Positions 47,725 through 56,644 of a stretch of DNA of 64,000 nucleotides are shown in pieces. A model generated the notes under the pieces. It did no database searches, was not told where the DNA came from, and saw nothing but the letters and a program-made list of their open reading frames with translations. Numbering within the stretch: the stretch's first letter is position 1; every line of letters starts with the position of its first letter. The translations under genes and the position numbers were made by a program. Source of the DNA: Komagataeibacter medellinensis NBRC 3288 (GTDB lineage Bacteria; Pseudomonadota; Alphaproteobacteria; Acetobacterales; Acetobacteraceae); assembly GCF_000182745.2 (NCBI RefSeq), contig NC_016027.1:1119001-1183000 (forward strand), in the 5' to 3' direction.

Positions 47725-48126
47725 TCAGGTTCCGCCATCACGCGGAACGAAAGTCAATGCCAGTCCGTTCATGCAGTAGCGCAGGCCGGTCGGCGGCGGC
47801 CCGTCAGGAAAGACATGACCAAGATGGCCGTTGCAGTGTGCGCAGTGCACCTCCGTGCGGGTCATGCCATGGGTGGTATCGGTCGTGGTGCCAAGGGCAC
47901 CGGGAATGGCATCATAGAACGAGGGCCAGCCGCTGCCACTCTCGTATTTCGTGCCGGAATAGAACAGCGGCGTGCCACAGCCCGCGCAACGATATTCACC
48001 GGCACGCTTTTCATTATTCAGCGGGCTGGAACCGGGGCGCTCGGTCCCATGTTCGCGCAGTATGCGCAGCTGTTCAGGGGTCAGGCAGCCACACTGCGCG
48101 CCCCCATTGTCTGTTTTACCGGACAT
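47725..48126 (-). CDS. msrB: Peptide-methionine (R)-S-oxide reductase
   Basis: A 133-residue MsrB that repairs methionine R-sulfoxide. The zinc cysteines Cys47/Cys50 (CAGC) and Cys95/Cys98 (CAHC) and the catalytic Cys118 (RYCMNG) are all present; GYRCAG-like and SGSGWPSFY segments complete the signature. The usual catalytic neighbourhood is RYCxNS; here Gly follows Asn, a minor deviation. The start at 48126 (MSGKTDNGG) has AAAGGAAAG upstream; a longer in-frame start would run into the gpmI promoter region. It is divergent from gpmI. Confidence 0.92.
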   Translation of the reverse strand: MSGKTDNGGAQCGCLTPEQLRILREHGTERPGSSPLNNEKRAGEYRCAGCGTPLFYSGTKYESGSGWPSFYDAIPGALGTTTDTTHGMTRTEVHCAHCNGHLGHVFPDGPPPTGLRYCMNGLALTFVPRDGGT

Positions 48127-48218
48127 GGCTGTTTCTTTCCTTTGATCAGACGGGCATTTCACGCGCGCCGGTTTTAGGGCATCATGCACACAAAACAAAT
48201 ACAGGGAGATAATACCCA

Positions 48219-49775
48219 ATGAACGACCAGGTTGCAGCAAAGAAGCCTCCCCGCCCCGTTATGCTGGTAGTGCTCGACGGTTTTGGCTGGCGCGAGGACC
48301 CGGCGGACAATGCCGTAAGCGCCGCACATACGCCTGCGTTCGATGCGCTGTGGCAAACAGGGCCGCGCGCCTTCCTTAAAACCTGTGGTGAGGATGTGGG
48401 CCTGCCGCAGGGGCAGATGGGCAATTCCGAGGTCGGTCACCTCAATATTGGCGCGGGCCGGGTTGTAATGCAGGAACTGCCACGCATTTCCACCGGGCTT
48501 GCCGATGGTTCGGTGGCAAAAGGCGCGGTCATGCGCGATTTTATCGCCGCCTTGAAAAAAAGCGGTGGCACCTGCCACCTGATGGGCCTTGTCTCCCCCG
48601 GTGGCGTGCACGCCCACCAGGATCATGCCGCAGCCCTTGCCCGCATTGTGCGCGAGGCAGGCGTGCCCGTAACCTTCCATATCTTTACCGATGGGCGCGA
48701 CACCGCACCCCAGTCGGGGCATGACTATGTCAGCACCCTGCTGGCCAGCCTGCCCGCTGGCGTAAAGATCGGCACCGTGTCGGGCCGTTACTACGCCATG
48801 GACCGCGACCGCCGGTGGGACCGGGTGGAAAAGACCTACAACGCCATCGTGGCCGGACAGGGCGAGAAGGCGGGCGATGCATTGGAAGTGCTGGACCGCG
48901 CCTACGCCGCAGGCACCACGGATGAATTTGTGGTACCTACCGTGATCGGGGAATATGGCGGCATGCGCGACGGCGATGGGGTGCTGAGCTTCAACTTCCG
49001 TGCTGATCGCATCCGCCAGTTGCTCGATGCGCTGCTGGAGCCCGATTTCGAGGGGTTCAGGCGCATGAAAGTGGTCCATACCGCTGCCGTGGTGGGTATG
49101 ACACGCTACAGCGACCGGCTGGCGGAACTGATTACCGTGCTGTTCGCGCCGCAGGAACTGCATGACCTGCTGGGCGAGGTCGTGTCGGATGCCGGGCTGA
49201 AACAGGTCCGCATGGCCGAGACCGAGAAATACCCCCACGTCACCTACTTCCTCAATGGCGGGCGCGAGCACCAGCTCCCCGGCGAGGACCGGGTGATGGT
49301 CCCCTCCCCCAAGGTCGCGACCTATGACCTCCAGCCCGAAATGTCGGCACCCGAACTAACCGACCGCGCGGTGGAAGCCATCGACAGCGGCCGGTACGAC
49401 CTGATCGTGCTGAACTTCGCCAATGCCGACATGGTGGGCCATACCGGCGTGCTGTCTGCCGCGATCAGGGCGGTGGAAGCGGTAGATACCGGGCTGGGCC
49501 GGATTGTAGAGGCCATTCACCGTGCCGGTGGCGCCCTGCTGGTCACTGCCGACCATGGCAATGCGGAAACCATGTTCGACCCCGAGACCAATGGCCCGCA
49601 TACCGCCCATACCCTGAACGTGGTGCCGGTGGTGCTGACCGGTGGCGGGGCGGGTGCCACGCTGCATGATGGCCGCCTGGCCGATCTCGCACCCACGCTG
49701 CTGCAACTCATGGGCCTGCCTCAGCCCGCCGCCATGACCGGGCGCTCGCTACTGGACGGGTCCACGCCATCCTGA
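48219..49775 (+). CDS. gpmI: 2,3-bisphosphoglycerate-independent phosphoglycerate mutase
   Basis: A 518-residue Mn-dependent enzyme interconverting 3- and 2-phosphoglycerate. The metal-site motif VLDGFGWRED is at the N-terminus, the phosphoserine nucleophile is Ser70 (QMGNSEVGHLNIGAGR), and VTADHGNAETM carries late metal ligands. The length is standard. Its stop overlaps the probable CTG start of the EnvC-like gene (CTGA at 49772-49775), so glycolytic enzyme and cell-wall regulator share an operon. Confidence 0.96.
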   Translation: MNDQVAAKKPPRPVMLVVLDGFGWREDPADNAVSAAHTPAFDALWQTGPRAFLKTCGEDVGLPQGQMGNSEVGHLNIGAGRVVMQELPRISTGLADGSVAKGAVMRDFIAALKKSGGTCHLMGLVSPGGVHAHQDHAAALARIVREAGVPVTFHIFTDGRDTAPQSGHDYVSTLLASLPAGVKIGTVSGRYYAMDRDRRWDRVEKTYNAIVAGQGEKAGDALEVLDRAYAAGTTDEFVVPTVIGEYGGMRDGDGVLSFNFRADRIRQLLDALLEPDFEGFRRMKVVHTAAVVGMTRYSDRLAELITVLFAPQELHDLLGEVVSDAGLKQVRMAETEKYPHVTYFLNGGREHQLPGEDRVMVPSPKVATYDLQPEMSAPELTDRAVEAIDSGRYDLIVLNFANADMVGHTGVLSAAIRAVEAVDTGLGRIVEAIHRAGGALLVTADHGNAETMFDPETNGPHTAHTLNVVPVVLTGGGAGATLHDGRLADLAPTLLQLMGLPQPAAMTGRSLLDGSTPS

Positions 49776-51127
49776 CACCACACCCGAAGCCCTTCCCCCG
49801 CTGGCATGGCGTTCTTGCCAGCGGGATCGTATCCGCATGCTGCATGCTGGCCCCGGCATGGGGGGCCACGACCGGCCATTCCCCGCATACCAGCACGCAT
49901 GCGGGCCATGCCACGGCACGCCCCCCCACCGCCAGCGAAGAGAAAATCCGCCAGCAGATCGAAGCCGCGCGTACCGCGCACATGAGCCTGCTCGCCCGCC
50001 AGGCCCAGCAGACGCATGACCTAGACGAGCGGCGCAAGGCGGAGCAGGCCGCGCGCGAACAGGCCCAGGCCGATGCCCAGAAGGCGGCCAGCCTGTCGGC
50101 CGCCACGGTCGATGCCACGGCCCGCCTGCAGCATACCGAACAGCAGGCCGCCGACCTGGACAGCCGGATTACCGACCTGCATACCGAACAGGCTGCCCTG
50201 CGCCAGCAACTGGCATCGGAAACAGCACGTCTTTCCCCCCTGTTGCCACTGGCCGAGCGGCTTTCCCTCTACCCCGCCGATACATTGCTGGCAGTGCCCC
50301 TGCCCGCCGACCGCGCGGTTACCGGCCTGCTGGTCGTACGCGGCATGATGGCCGATATCGCCCGCCAGACCCGCGCCATCCATGACCGCCGCACCCGCCT
50401 TGCCCAGCTTGATACCGAACTGGCCGTGCAGCAGCAGCAGATGCACCGTGTGGTCAGCGAGCGCGAAAGCCAGCGCGATACGGTCAACCGCGCCGCCCGC
50501 GCTGCCCTTGAAGCCCAGCAGCGCTCCAATGCCGCAGCCATAAGCGCAACTCAGGCCGTGGCGGATGCCGCACGCCGCGCCTCCAGCGTGCAGGACGCCA
50601 TCGCCCGCATTGAAGCGACCGAGGAACAGGCGGAAAAGAACCTTGAACAGGTGGTCCGTGCGGCCGAGCGCGCCCATGACGTGCAGGCCGCCAACGCCGC
50701 GCGGCAGAAAGTACATGAAATGGAAACAGGCGCCGGGCCCGGCATCACCCCCGCTGCCGCCAGCGCGGGTGCCCCGGTTGCGGGCAGCGTACTAACCACG
50801 TGGGGCAGCCCGACCGAAAGCGGAGCGGCCACCGGCATTACCTATGCCCCGCCATCACGTGCCACCGTACGCGCGCCGTGCACGGGGCGGGTGGATTTTG
50901 CAGGTGCCTTCCGCACGTATGGACAGATGATGATCCTTGATTGCGGCAAGCACTACCGTTTTGTCATGGCAGGACTGGGCGAGATCGCGGTGGCGGCAGG
51001 CCAACAGGTCAGTCACGGGGCAGCTGTAGGCCAGATGCCGCAATGGAGCGGGAAGGACAGCAGACCCACCCTGTTCGTGCAGTTACGCCACGGGGGGGGC
51101 ACCATCAATCCGGCGCCGTATCTGTAA
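49772..51127 (+). CDS. EnvC-like murein hydrolase activator (degenerate LytM/M23 domain)
   Basis: About 451 residues if translation starts at the CTG at 49772, which overlaps the gpmI stop and supplies a signal peptide (basic PKPFPRWHG, then VLASGIVSACCMLAPAWGA). The first ATG, at 49844, would cut this signal in half. A long coiled coil (about 55-300) precedes a C-terminal LytM domain, which ends FVQLRHGGGTINPAPYL as in EnvC. The usual catalytic YAH and HLHFE motifs are replaced by VMAG and LFVQLR, so it should activate amidases rather than cut peptidoglycan. It acts in the periplasm at the division site. ctpA follows, as in many alphaproteobacteria. Confidence 0.85.
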   Translation: MTPHPKPFPRWHGVLASGIVSACCMLAPAWGATTGHSPHTSTHAGHATARPPTASEEKIRQQIEAARTAHMSLLARQAQQTHDLDERRKAEQAAREQAQADAQKAASLSAATVDATARLQHTEQQAADLDSRITDLHTEQAALRQQLASETARLSPLLPLAERLSLYPADTLLAVPLPADRAVTGLLVVRGMMADIARQTRAIHDRRTRLAQLDTELAVQQQQMHRVVSERESQRDTVNRAARAALEAQQRSNAAAISATQAVADAARRASSVQDAIARIEATEEQAEKNLEQVVRAAERAHDVQAANAARQKVHEMETGAGPGITPAAASAGAPVAGSVLTTWGSPTESGAATGITYAPPSRATVRAPCTGRVDFAGAFRTYGQMMILDCGKHYRFVMAGLGEIAVAAGQQVSHGAAVGQMPQWSGKDSRPTLFVQLRHGGGTINPAPYL

Positions 51128-51277
51128 TCAAGGTGTTTGATACGGTTTTATCCGCATGCAGGTTCGGTATATGCTGCCCACCCGTGACGGATGGGCCAGA
51201 TCACGTTACAACGCAACGCGAAGAGTACATGCAGGCCAGCCAGACCAAGGTGGCGGGCATCCAGGAGACAACGACGC

Positions 51278-52879
51278 ATGAAGTTCCGTAATGGCTTGCT
51301 GATCGGTTGCGCCTTTCTTGCAGGGATCGTGGCGGCCCCGCAGATTACCTATTATTCAGTCAGCAGGTGGGCCAGTCTGGCCCCCATGGCCCATGCGGCG
51401 GATACCGCCTCCAAGGATGACAACTCCCCGCACGAGATCGAACAGCTCATGTTCCTGTTCGGCTACGTGCTGGAAAAGGTGAAGGCCAATTATGTCGAGC
51501 CAGTCTCGACACGTGACCTGATCACCAACGCGCTCAACGGCATGCTCAGCGGGCTTGATCCGCACAGCTCCTACATGACGGAAAAGCAGTTCTCCGACCT
51601 GCAGGTGCAGACCAAGGGCTCCTTTGGCGGGCTGGGACTGGAAGTACAGGGCGAGGACGGGCATGTGCGCGTGGTCTCTCCCATTGATGACACGCCCGCT
51701 GCCCGCGCGGGCATCAAGCCCGGTGACTTCATCGTGGCCATTGATGGCAAGAACATAGATGGTCAGGCGCTGGACCAGGTCGTGACCCAGATGCGTGGCA
51801 AGCCCGATACCCGCATCACGCTCACCCTGATCCGTGAAAAGACGCCCAAGCCCATCATCGTAACGCTGACGCGCGCGATCATCCCGCTGCTGGTCATCAA
51901 ATCCGCGCTGTATGACAATGTGGGCTATATCCGAATCGCGCAGTTCAACGAGGAGACCCAGTCCGGCCTGCTGGCGGCCTACAAGAAGCTGCAGGCCCAG
52001 ACCCACAATAAGATGGCAGGGCTGGTCATTGACCTGCGCTCCGATCCCGGTGGACTGCTGACGCAGGCGATCGACGTGGGGGGCGACTTCATCCGTAGTG
52101 GCGAGATCGTGTCCACCCGCGCCCGCCATCCGCAAGACAGCCAGCGCTGGGATGCCCATAACACCGACATTACCAATGGCCTGCCCATTGTCGTGCTGAT
52201 TAACGGTGGGTCGGCTTCCGCATCCGAAATCGTGGCCGGCGCGCTGCAGGACCACCAGCGCGCCGTGCTGCTGGGTGAAAAGACTTTCGGCAAGGGATCG
52301 GTGCAGACCATCCTGCCCATTCCGGGCGAAGGGGCGATCCGCCTGACCACGGCGCGGTACTACACGCCATCGGGCCGGTCCATACAGGGGCTTGGCATCA
52401 TACCCGACATCGCCGTGCGTGAAGCGCATGATGATGCAGGCTACAGCATCCACGAAGCCGATCTGGCCCATATCATCAAAAACCGTGGCGGCAATACCGC
52501 CCAGCCCCCCGCACGCACCGACCTGCCCGCCATTGCCAAATCCATTCCCTCGCAGCCACCCGCCAACTGGCCCACGTTCGACCCGACCAAGCCCACCACC
52601 GATTTCCAGTTGCAGGAGGGCCTGCGGGTCGTGCGCGCCATGGCTGGCCTGCCGGTGGCGTCGGAACCTCCAATCCATGATGACAAGACACAGGCAACCC
52701 CTGTAACCACTCCGGCCACCCCGCCAAAGGCGGCAACACCGGCGGCACCTTCCACCACGCCCCCCGCCACCACAACGCCAGCCACGCCTGCTGCACCTGC
52801 CCTCCCGGCACCTGCGGAGAAAGAAGCGCCACCCGTCGTCCCGCCTACAGCAAAACCTGCAACACCCGCCCATCCCTGA
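51278..52879 (+). CDS. ctpA: C-terminal processing peptidase (S41)
   Basis: A 533-residue periplasmic protease with signal anchor (LLIGCAFLAGIVAAP), a PDZ domain (about 115-190, GLGLEVQGEDGHVRVVSPID) and the S41 domain. The catalytic pair is Ser314 (NGGSASASEI) and Lys339 (GEKTFGKGSVQ). After about residue 450 there is a low-complexity Pro/Ala/Thr tail of some 60 residues, probably disordered. CtpA trims C-termini of periplasmic and membrane proteins, including murein hydrolases, which suits its position after the EnvC-like gene. The start at 51278 follows GGAG eleven bases upstream. Confidence 0.92.
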   Translation: MKFRNGLLIGCAFLAGIVAAPQITYYSVSRWASLAPMAHAADTASKDDNSPHEIEQLMFLFGYVLEKVKANYVEPVSTRDLITNALNGMLSGLDPHSSYMTEKQFSDLQVQTKGSFGGLGLEVQGEDGHVRVVSPIDDTPAARAGIKPGDFIVAIDGKNIDGQALDQVVTQMRGKPDTRITLTLIREKTPKPIIVTLTRAIIPLLVIKSALYDNVGYIRIAQFNEETQSGLLAAYKKLQAQTHNKMAGLVIDLRSDPGGLLTQAIDVGGDFIRSGEIVSTRARHPQDSQRWDAHNTDITNGLPIVVLINGGSASASEIVAGALQDHQRAVLLGEKTFGKGSVQTILPIPGEGAIRLTTARYYTPSGRSIQGLGIIPDIAVREAHDDAGYSIHEADLAHIIKNRGGNTAQPPARTDLPAIAKSIPSQPPANWPTFDPTKPTTDFQLQEGLRVVRAMAGLPVASEPPIHDDKTQATPVTTPATPPKAATPAAPSTTPPATTTPATPAAPALPAPAEKEAPPVVPPTAKPATPAHP

Positions 52880-52881
52880 CC

Positions 52882-53403
52882 GTGCCGGAAACCCGCGTGA
52901 TGACCGACCCCGCCACCCTGCCCTACCGCCCCAACGTGGGCGCACTTGTGTTCAACCGGCGGGGCGAGGTGTTCGTTGCCCGCCGGACCGACATGCCGGG
53001 CGCGGGTGGCCCACCAGACCAGGGCGTATGGCAGTGCCCGCAGGGCGGCATTGACTCGGGCGAAACGCCGGAAGCCGCCGTATTGCGCGAACTGCATGAG
53101 GAAACCGGTACCACGGCGGCCAGCATCATCGCCGCCTATCCTGAATGGCTCAGCTACGACCTGCCCGCGCACCTGATCGGTAAGGCACTGGGTGGCCGGT
53201 ACCGTGGCCAGCGCCAGCGCTGGTTTGCCCTGCGCTATACTGGCGATGGTCAGGACATCCGGCTTGATATGCAGCAACCGGCCGAATTCGATTTATGGAA
53301 ATGGGTGCCGCTAACGCAGTTGCCCCTGCTCAACGTAGGCATAAAAAAAGACATCTATGCCCGTCTGGCGGCGTATTTCGCCCCTTACGCCACTGCTGCC
53401 TGA
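52882..53403 (+). CDS. rppH: RNA pyrophosphohydrolase (Nudix)
   Basis: A 173-residue Nudix protein of the RppH/NudH type, which removes pyrophosphate from mRNA 5' ends and triggers decay. The Nudix box Gx5Ex7REUxEExGU is complete at residues 55-77 (Gly55, Glu61, Arg69, Glu70, Glu73, Glu74, Gly76). YRPNVGALVFNRRGEVFVARR and QGGIDSGE are RppH signatures. The start is GTG at 52882, three bases after the ctpA stop; ATG 52900 is an alternative. Its 3' end overlaps the convergent Nudix gene by 19 bases. Confidence 0.92.
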   Translation: MPETRVMTDPATLPYRPNVGALVFNRRGEVFVARRTDMPGAGGPPDQGVWQCPQGGIDSGETPEAAVLRELHEETGTTAASIIAAYPEWLSYDLPAHLIGKALGGRYRGQRQRWFALRYTGDGQDIRLDMQQPAEFDLWKWVPLTQLPLLNVGIKKDIYARLAAYFAPYATAA

Positions 53404-53804
53404 GGCATAAGCCCCGCCTGCACAAGGGCTGCCAGTACGCTGCCATGCATCAGCGGGGCCAGCGGTAGCGCTGCCATTTCATTAGCATGTGCCCAGCGCA
53501 GTTCGGCAATTTCGGCCGCGGCGACTGGCGCGCCATCCAGCCTTGCGGGCCATATGCGCGCCTGCACGATATGGTCAGGCTCGTTCGCTGCGACATCCCT
53601 GAACGTACCGGGCAGTTCCGGTCCCGCCATCAGGCCACAGCCCAGTTCCTCGCGGATTTCACGGTGCAGGGCCGCAAGCGGGGCCTCTGCCGGTTCGGGC
53701 TTGCCGCCGGGTAGCATGAAAGCTGTCGTGCCGCGCTTGCGGACAAGCAGCAACCGCCCATCCTTGATGACCGCAGCACATACCACCCTGATCAGCCCCG
53801 CCAT
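53385..53804 (-). CDS. MutT-like Nudix hydrolase
   Basis: A 139-residue protein with a complete Nudix box at residues 34-56 (Gly34, Glu40, Arg48, Glu49, Glu52, Glu53, Gly55; PGGKPEPAEAPLAALHREI). IRVVCAAVIKDGRLLLVRK is the typical first strand. It hydrolyses a nucleoside diphosphate derivative that cannot be named. It is tail-to-tail with rppH (19-base overlap of coding ends) and 20 bases downstream of emrB on the reverse strand, so it may be part of the emrAB transcript. Confidence 0.85.
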   Translation of the reverse strand: MAGLIRVVCAAVIKDGRLLLVRKRGTTAFMLPGGKPEPAEAPLAALHREIREELGCGLMAGPELPGTFRDVAANEPDHIVQARIWPARLDGAPVAAAEIAELRWAHANEMAALPLAPLMHGSVLAALVQAGLMPQAAVA

Positions 53805-53824
53805 GCCCGCACCTTTCCGCCTGC

Positions 53825-55399
53825 TTACTTGTTGCCACCCTTAAGCGGTGACATGAGGAAGCAGAAAGGTACGACAAGCATGCAGCCTATGCCAAGGATC
53901 ATGAACACCTCGTTATAGGCCAGAATCGCAACCTGCTTCTGGAACTCCTTGTACAGCCGCCCCATGGCCACGCTATCCAACGCGCCCTGCGCGTAACCGC
54001 GCGCCGCCGCCACCACACGGGTATGGGCAAGGTATTCGTTATAGGGCTGGTGGTAAGGTGTCATCCAATGGACCATATCGCTCTGATGCGCCTGGCGCAG
54101 TTCCGTCACCAGTGCTGTAGCCCCGGAAATACTAAGCGAACCCAGAACGTTACGCGCCATGCTGAACAGGGCCGAGCCATCGGCGTTCAGCCTGCGCGGC
54201 AACGTGGCATAGGTAATGGTCGAGATCGGCACGAACAGGAAGGCCATCGTACCCGTCTGGCTCATACGGAAAAGCACCAGATGCTTGAAATCCAGCAATG
54301 GTACAAGCTGCGCCGACCAGAACATGGATACGCCCATGAGGAAGAAGCCCAGTGCGATGATGTAGCGCAATTGCACATACTTCATCGCAATGCCGACCAG
54401 CGGGATCAGCACGATCACCACCATACCACCAGGTGAGAGGATCAATCCCGAAAGCGTTGCAGTATAACCCATGATCTGCTGCGAGAACTGCGGCACGATA
54501 ATGGCCGAGGAGTACAGCAATGCCCCCACCGCCCCCATCAGGCCGGTGCCCACGGCAAAGTTGCGGTCCTTGAACACGCGCAGGTCCACCGCCGGGTTCT
54601 TGGCGCGCAGCAGCCAGAACACGGCCCCCCCAATGCCCAGAACGGCCAGAATGGCCATGATCACGATGATGCGCGAGCCGAACCAGTCCTCGTCCTCGCC
54701 CCGGTCAACGGCCACTTCAAGGCAGCCGAAACCTATGGTGATCAGCCCGATGCCGACAAAGTCCAGCGGGGCCTTCTGCTTGCGTGCCCATGGCGGGTCA
54801 TCGACCATGATCGAGACGGCAATGGTGGCCAGGATACCCACCGGCACGTTGATGAAGAACACCCACCGCCATGAATAGTTATCGGTAATCCACCCGCCCA
54901 GCGACGGACCGAGCACGGGGGCCACCACGGTGGCAATGGCGGTCAGGCCAAAGGCCGCCGCCCGCTTGTTGGGCGGGAATGTGTCAAGGATGATGGATTG
55001 CTGGTTGGGCTGTAGCCCGCCACCAAAGAAGCCCTGCATCAGCCGGAACATGATCAACTCGGGCAGGCTGGTGGAAATGCCGCACAGGAAGGACGACAGC
55101 GAGAACATGGAAATGCAGATGAGAAAGTAGTGCCTGCGCCCGAACAGCTTGCCCAGCCAGCCCGATATGGTCAGCACAATGCCGTTGGCCACCAGGTAGG
55201 ATGTCAGCGTCCATGTCGCGTCATCGTATGTGGAGGACAGGTTGCCCGCGATATGCGGCAACGCCACGTTGACGATGGTGGTGTCCAGGATCTCCATGAA
55301 CGCCGCCACCGTCACGACCACGGCAATCAGCCACGGGTTGTGTTTCGGTTTCCACTCCGTGCCATCCGTCGTGCCGGATGAAGCTGCGGCGGTGCTCAT
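53825..55399 (-). CDS. emrB: DHA2 family MFS drug exporter, EmrB-like
   Basis: A 524-residue, 14-helix transporter. The family signature in TM5 (LGPSLGGWITDNYSWRWVFF) and motif A-like loop SGWLGKLFGRRHYFL are present. TM1 contains LDTTIVNVALPHIAGNL, the conserved DHA2 opening. With EmrA and an outer membrane channel it exports hydrophobic toxins from the cytoplasm across both membranes. Its start overlaps the emrA stop by ATGA (55396-55399). The channel gene is not in the window. Confidence 0.92.
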   Translation of the reverse strand: MSTAAASSGTTDGTEWKPKHNPWLIAVVVTVAAFMEILDTTIVNVALPHIAGNLSSTYDDATWTLTSYLVANGIVLTISGWLGKLFGRRHYFLICISMFSLSSFLCGISTSLPELIMFRLMQGFFGGGLQPNQQSIILDTFPPNKRAAAFGLTAIATVVAPVLGPSLGGWITDNYSWRWVFFINVPVGILATIAVSIMVDDPPWARKQKAPLDFVGIGLITIGFGCLEVAVDRGEDEDWFGSRIIVIMAILAVLGIGGAVFWLLRAKNPAVDLRVFKDRNFAVGTGLMGAVGALLYSSAIIVPQFSQQIMGYTATLSGLILSPGGMVVIVLIPLVGIAMKYVQLRYIIALGFFLMGVSMFWSAQLVPLLDFKHLVLFRMSQTGTMAFLFVPISTITYATLPRRLNADGSALFSMARNVLGSLSISGATALVTELRQAHQSDMVHWMTPYHQPYNEYLAHTRVVAAARGYAQGALDSVAMGRLYKEFQKQVAILAYNEVFMILGIGCMLVVPFCFLMSPLKGGNK

Positions 55400-56502
55400 T
55401 CCGTATGGACCGTTGGTTCAACCGACAGGCCAAGCGCAAGCGGCAGATCCTGGCGCAGCCCCTCGTCGATCAGGATCTTGACCGGCACGCGCTGGACGAT
55501 CTTCACGTAGTTGCCGGTCGCGTTCTCTGGCGGGAAAGCACTGAAGGTAGCACCCGTGCCCAACTGGAGCGAATCCACATGTCCCTTCAGCTTCAGGAAC
55601 GGATAGGCATCGATTGCGATATCCACCTTCTGGCCGGGACGCATGTGGGTCAACTGTGTTTCCTTGTAATTGGCGACCACCCAGATCTCGGGTTCCACAA
55701 TGGAGAATACGGTCTGGCCGGCCGTAACAAGGGTACCGCGCTCGATGTTACGTTGTGAGATCCAGCCATCATGCGGGGCGCGGATCAGGGTCCATTCCAC
55801 ATTCAGATCCGCCTCGCGCAGCTTGGCCTCGGCCTGGTTCAGGGTAGCCTGCTGCTCGGTTACGCGCGCTTCGGTGCTGGCGATGTTGGGAATGACGGGC
55901 AGCGCGGTTTCAAGGTTGCCCTGTGCTTCGAGCACCTGCGCCTTGGCGGCATTGAGTGCCGCGGTGGCGTAATCAATGTTCTGCTGCGATGTCGCTTCAC
56001 GCGTGACACCATGCTGGCGGCGATAATCGGTTTCCGCCCTGAACTGCTGGGCCTGGGCGGACTGCAACTGCCCCTGCGCCACCATGAGATGACCGGGGAA
56101 GTTCTTTTTCGCCACCTCGGCAAGCAGGGTGTAGTTATTGACCTGCGCGCGGGCGATAGCGACCGCTGCCGCCGCCTGGTCACGCTGGGCGCGCCAGTTG
56201 CGGTCATCAATGCGGGCAAGGATGTCCCCTTGGTGGACGAACTGGTTGTCGTTCACCAGCAGTTCGGTCACGTAACCGCCCACATGCGGAGCCACGGCGA
56301 CCGCGCGACCGGTGGTAAAGGCATCATCGGTCTCGACCTCGTTACGGTGCAGGAACCAGTAAATCCCCCCGAGCACGATCACGGCCACGACAATGCCGAT
56401 CAGGATCAGCTTGCGGCGCGGCGAGGCCTCTTTCTTTGCTTCCGTCCCGGGGCCGGGTGCGACGTGTCCGTCTTCAGCTACCTTGCCTTCATCCGCGGCC
56501 AT
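55396..56502 (-). CDS. emrA: HlyD family membrane fusion protein, EmrA-like
   Basis: A 368-residue adaptor. A short cytoplasmic N-terminus rich in Lys/Arg, one membrane helix about residues 30-50 (LILIGIVVAVIVLGGIYWF), then the VETDDAFTTGRAVAVAPHVGG strand that is diagnostic for EmrA, a lipoyl half-motif, a long alpha hairpin and the beta-barrel (GTLVTAGQTVFSIVEPEIWV). It bridges EmrB to an outer membrane channel. It is first gene of emrAB. The upstream region carries a strong inverted repeat likely to be a TetR-type operator. Confidence 0.92.
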   Translation of the reverse strand: MAADEGKVAEDGHVAPGPGTEAKKEASPRRKLILIGIVVAVIVLGGIYWFLHRNEVETDDAFTTGRAVAVAPHVGGYVTELLVNDNQFVHQGDILARIDDRNWRAQRDQAAAAVAIARAQVNNYTLLAEVAKKNFPGHLMVAQGQLQSAQAQQFRAETDYRRQHGVTREATSQQNIDYATAALNAAKAQVLEAQGNLETALPVIPNIASTEARVTEQQATLNQAEAKLREADLNVEWTLIRAPHDGWISQRNIERGTLVTAGQTVFSIVEPEIWVVANYKETQLTHMRPGQKVDIAIDAYPFLKLKGHVDSLQLGTGATFSAFPPENATGNYVKIVQRVPVKILIDEGLRQDLPLALGLSVEPTVHTE

Positions 56503-56556
56503 CTGCTTCCCTCATCATCATTCTGGATTGCGGCCCTGATCGTGCCATGTCCTGTA

Positions 56557-56577
56557 TTGACCGAACCGGTCGGTCAA
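56557..56577. promoter_or_regulatory. TetR-type operator upstream of emrAB
   Basis: TTGACCGA-N5-TCGGTCAA, a perfect 8-bp dyad centred 65 bases before the emrA start. On the reverse strand its end provides TTGACC, a good -35 hexamer, so a bound repressor would block the promoter. The dyad form resembles operators of TetR/AcrR regulators of efflux pumps; no regulator gene is adjacent. Confidence 0.65.
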
Positions 56578-56644
56578 TCCATGGCACGAACCTTGCCACA
56601 CTTCAACCGCCATCACCGGTCCAGACGCATATTCGCCACGCGGT

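Noticed and set aside
51356-52945. 529-residue reverse reading frame opposite ctpA
   Set aside because: The catalytic Ser/Lys and PDZ domain prove the forward gene; the reverse frame is low-complexity Gly/Arg.
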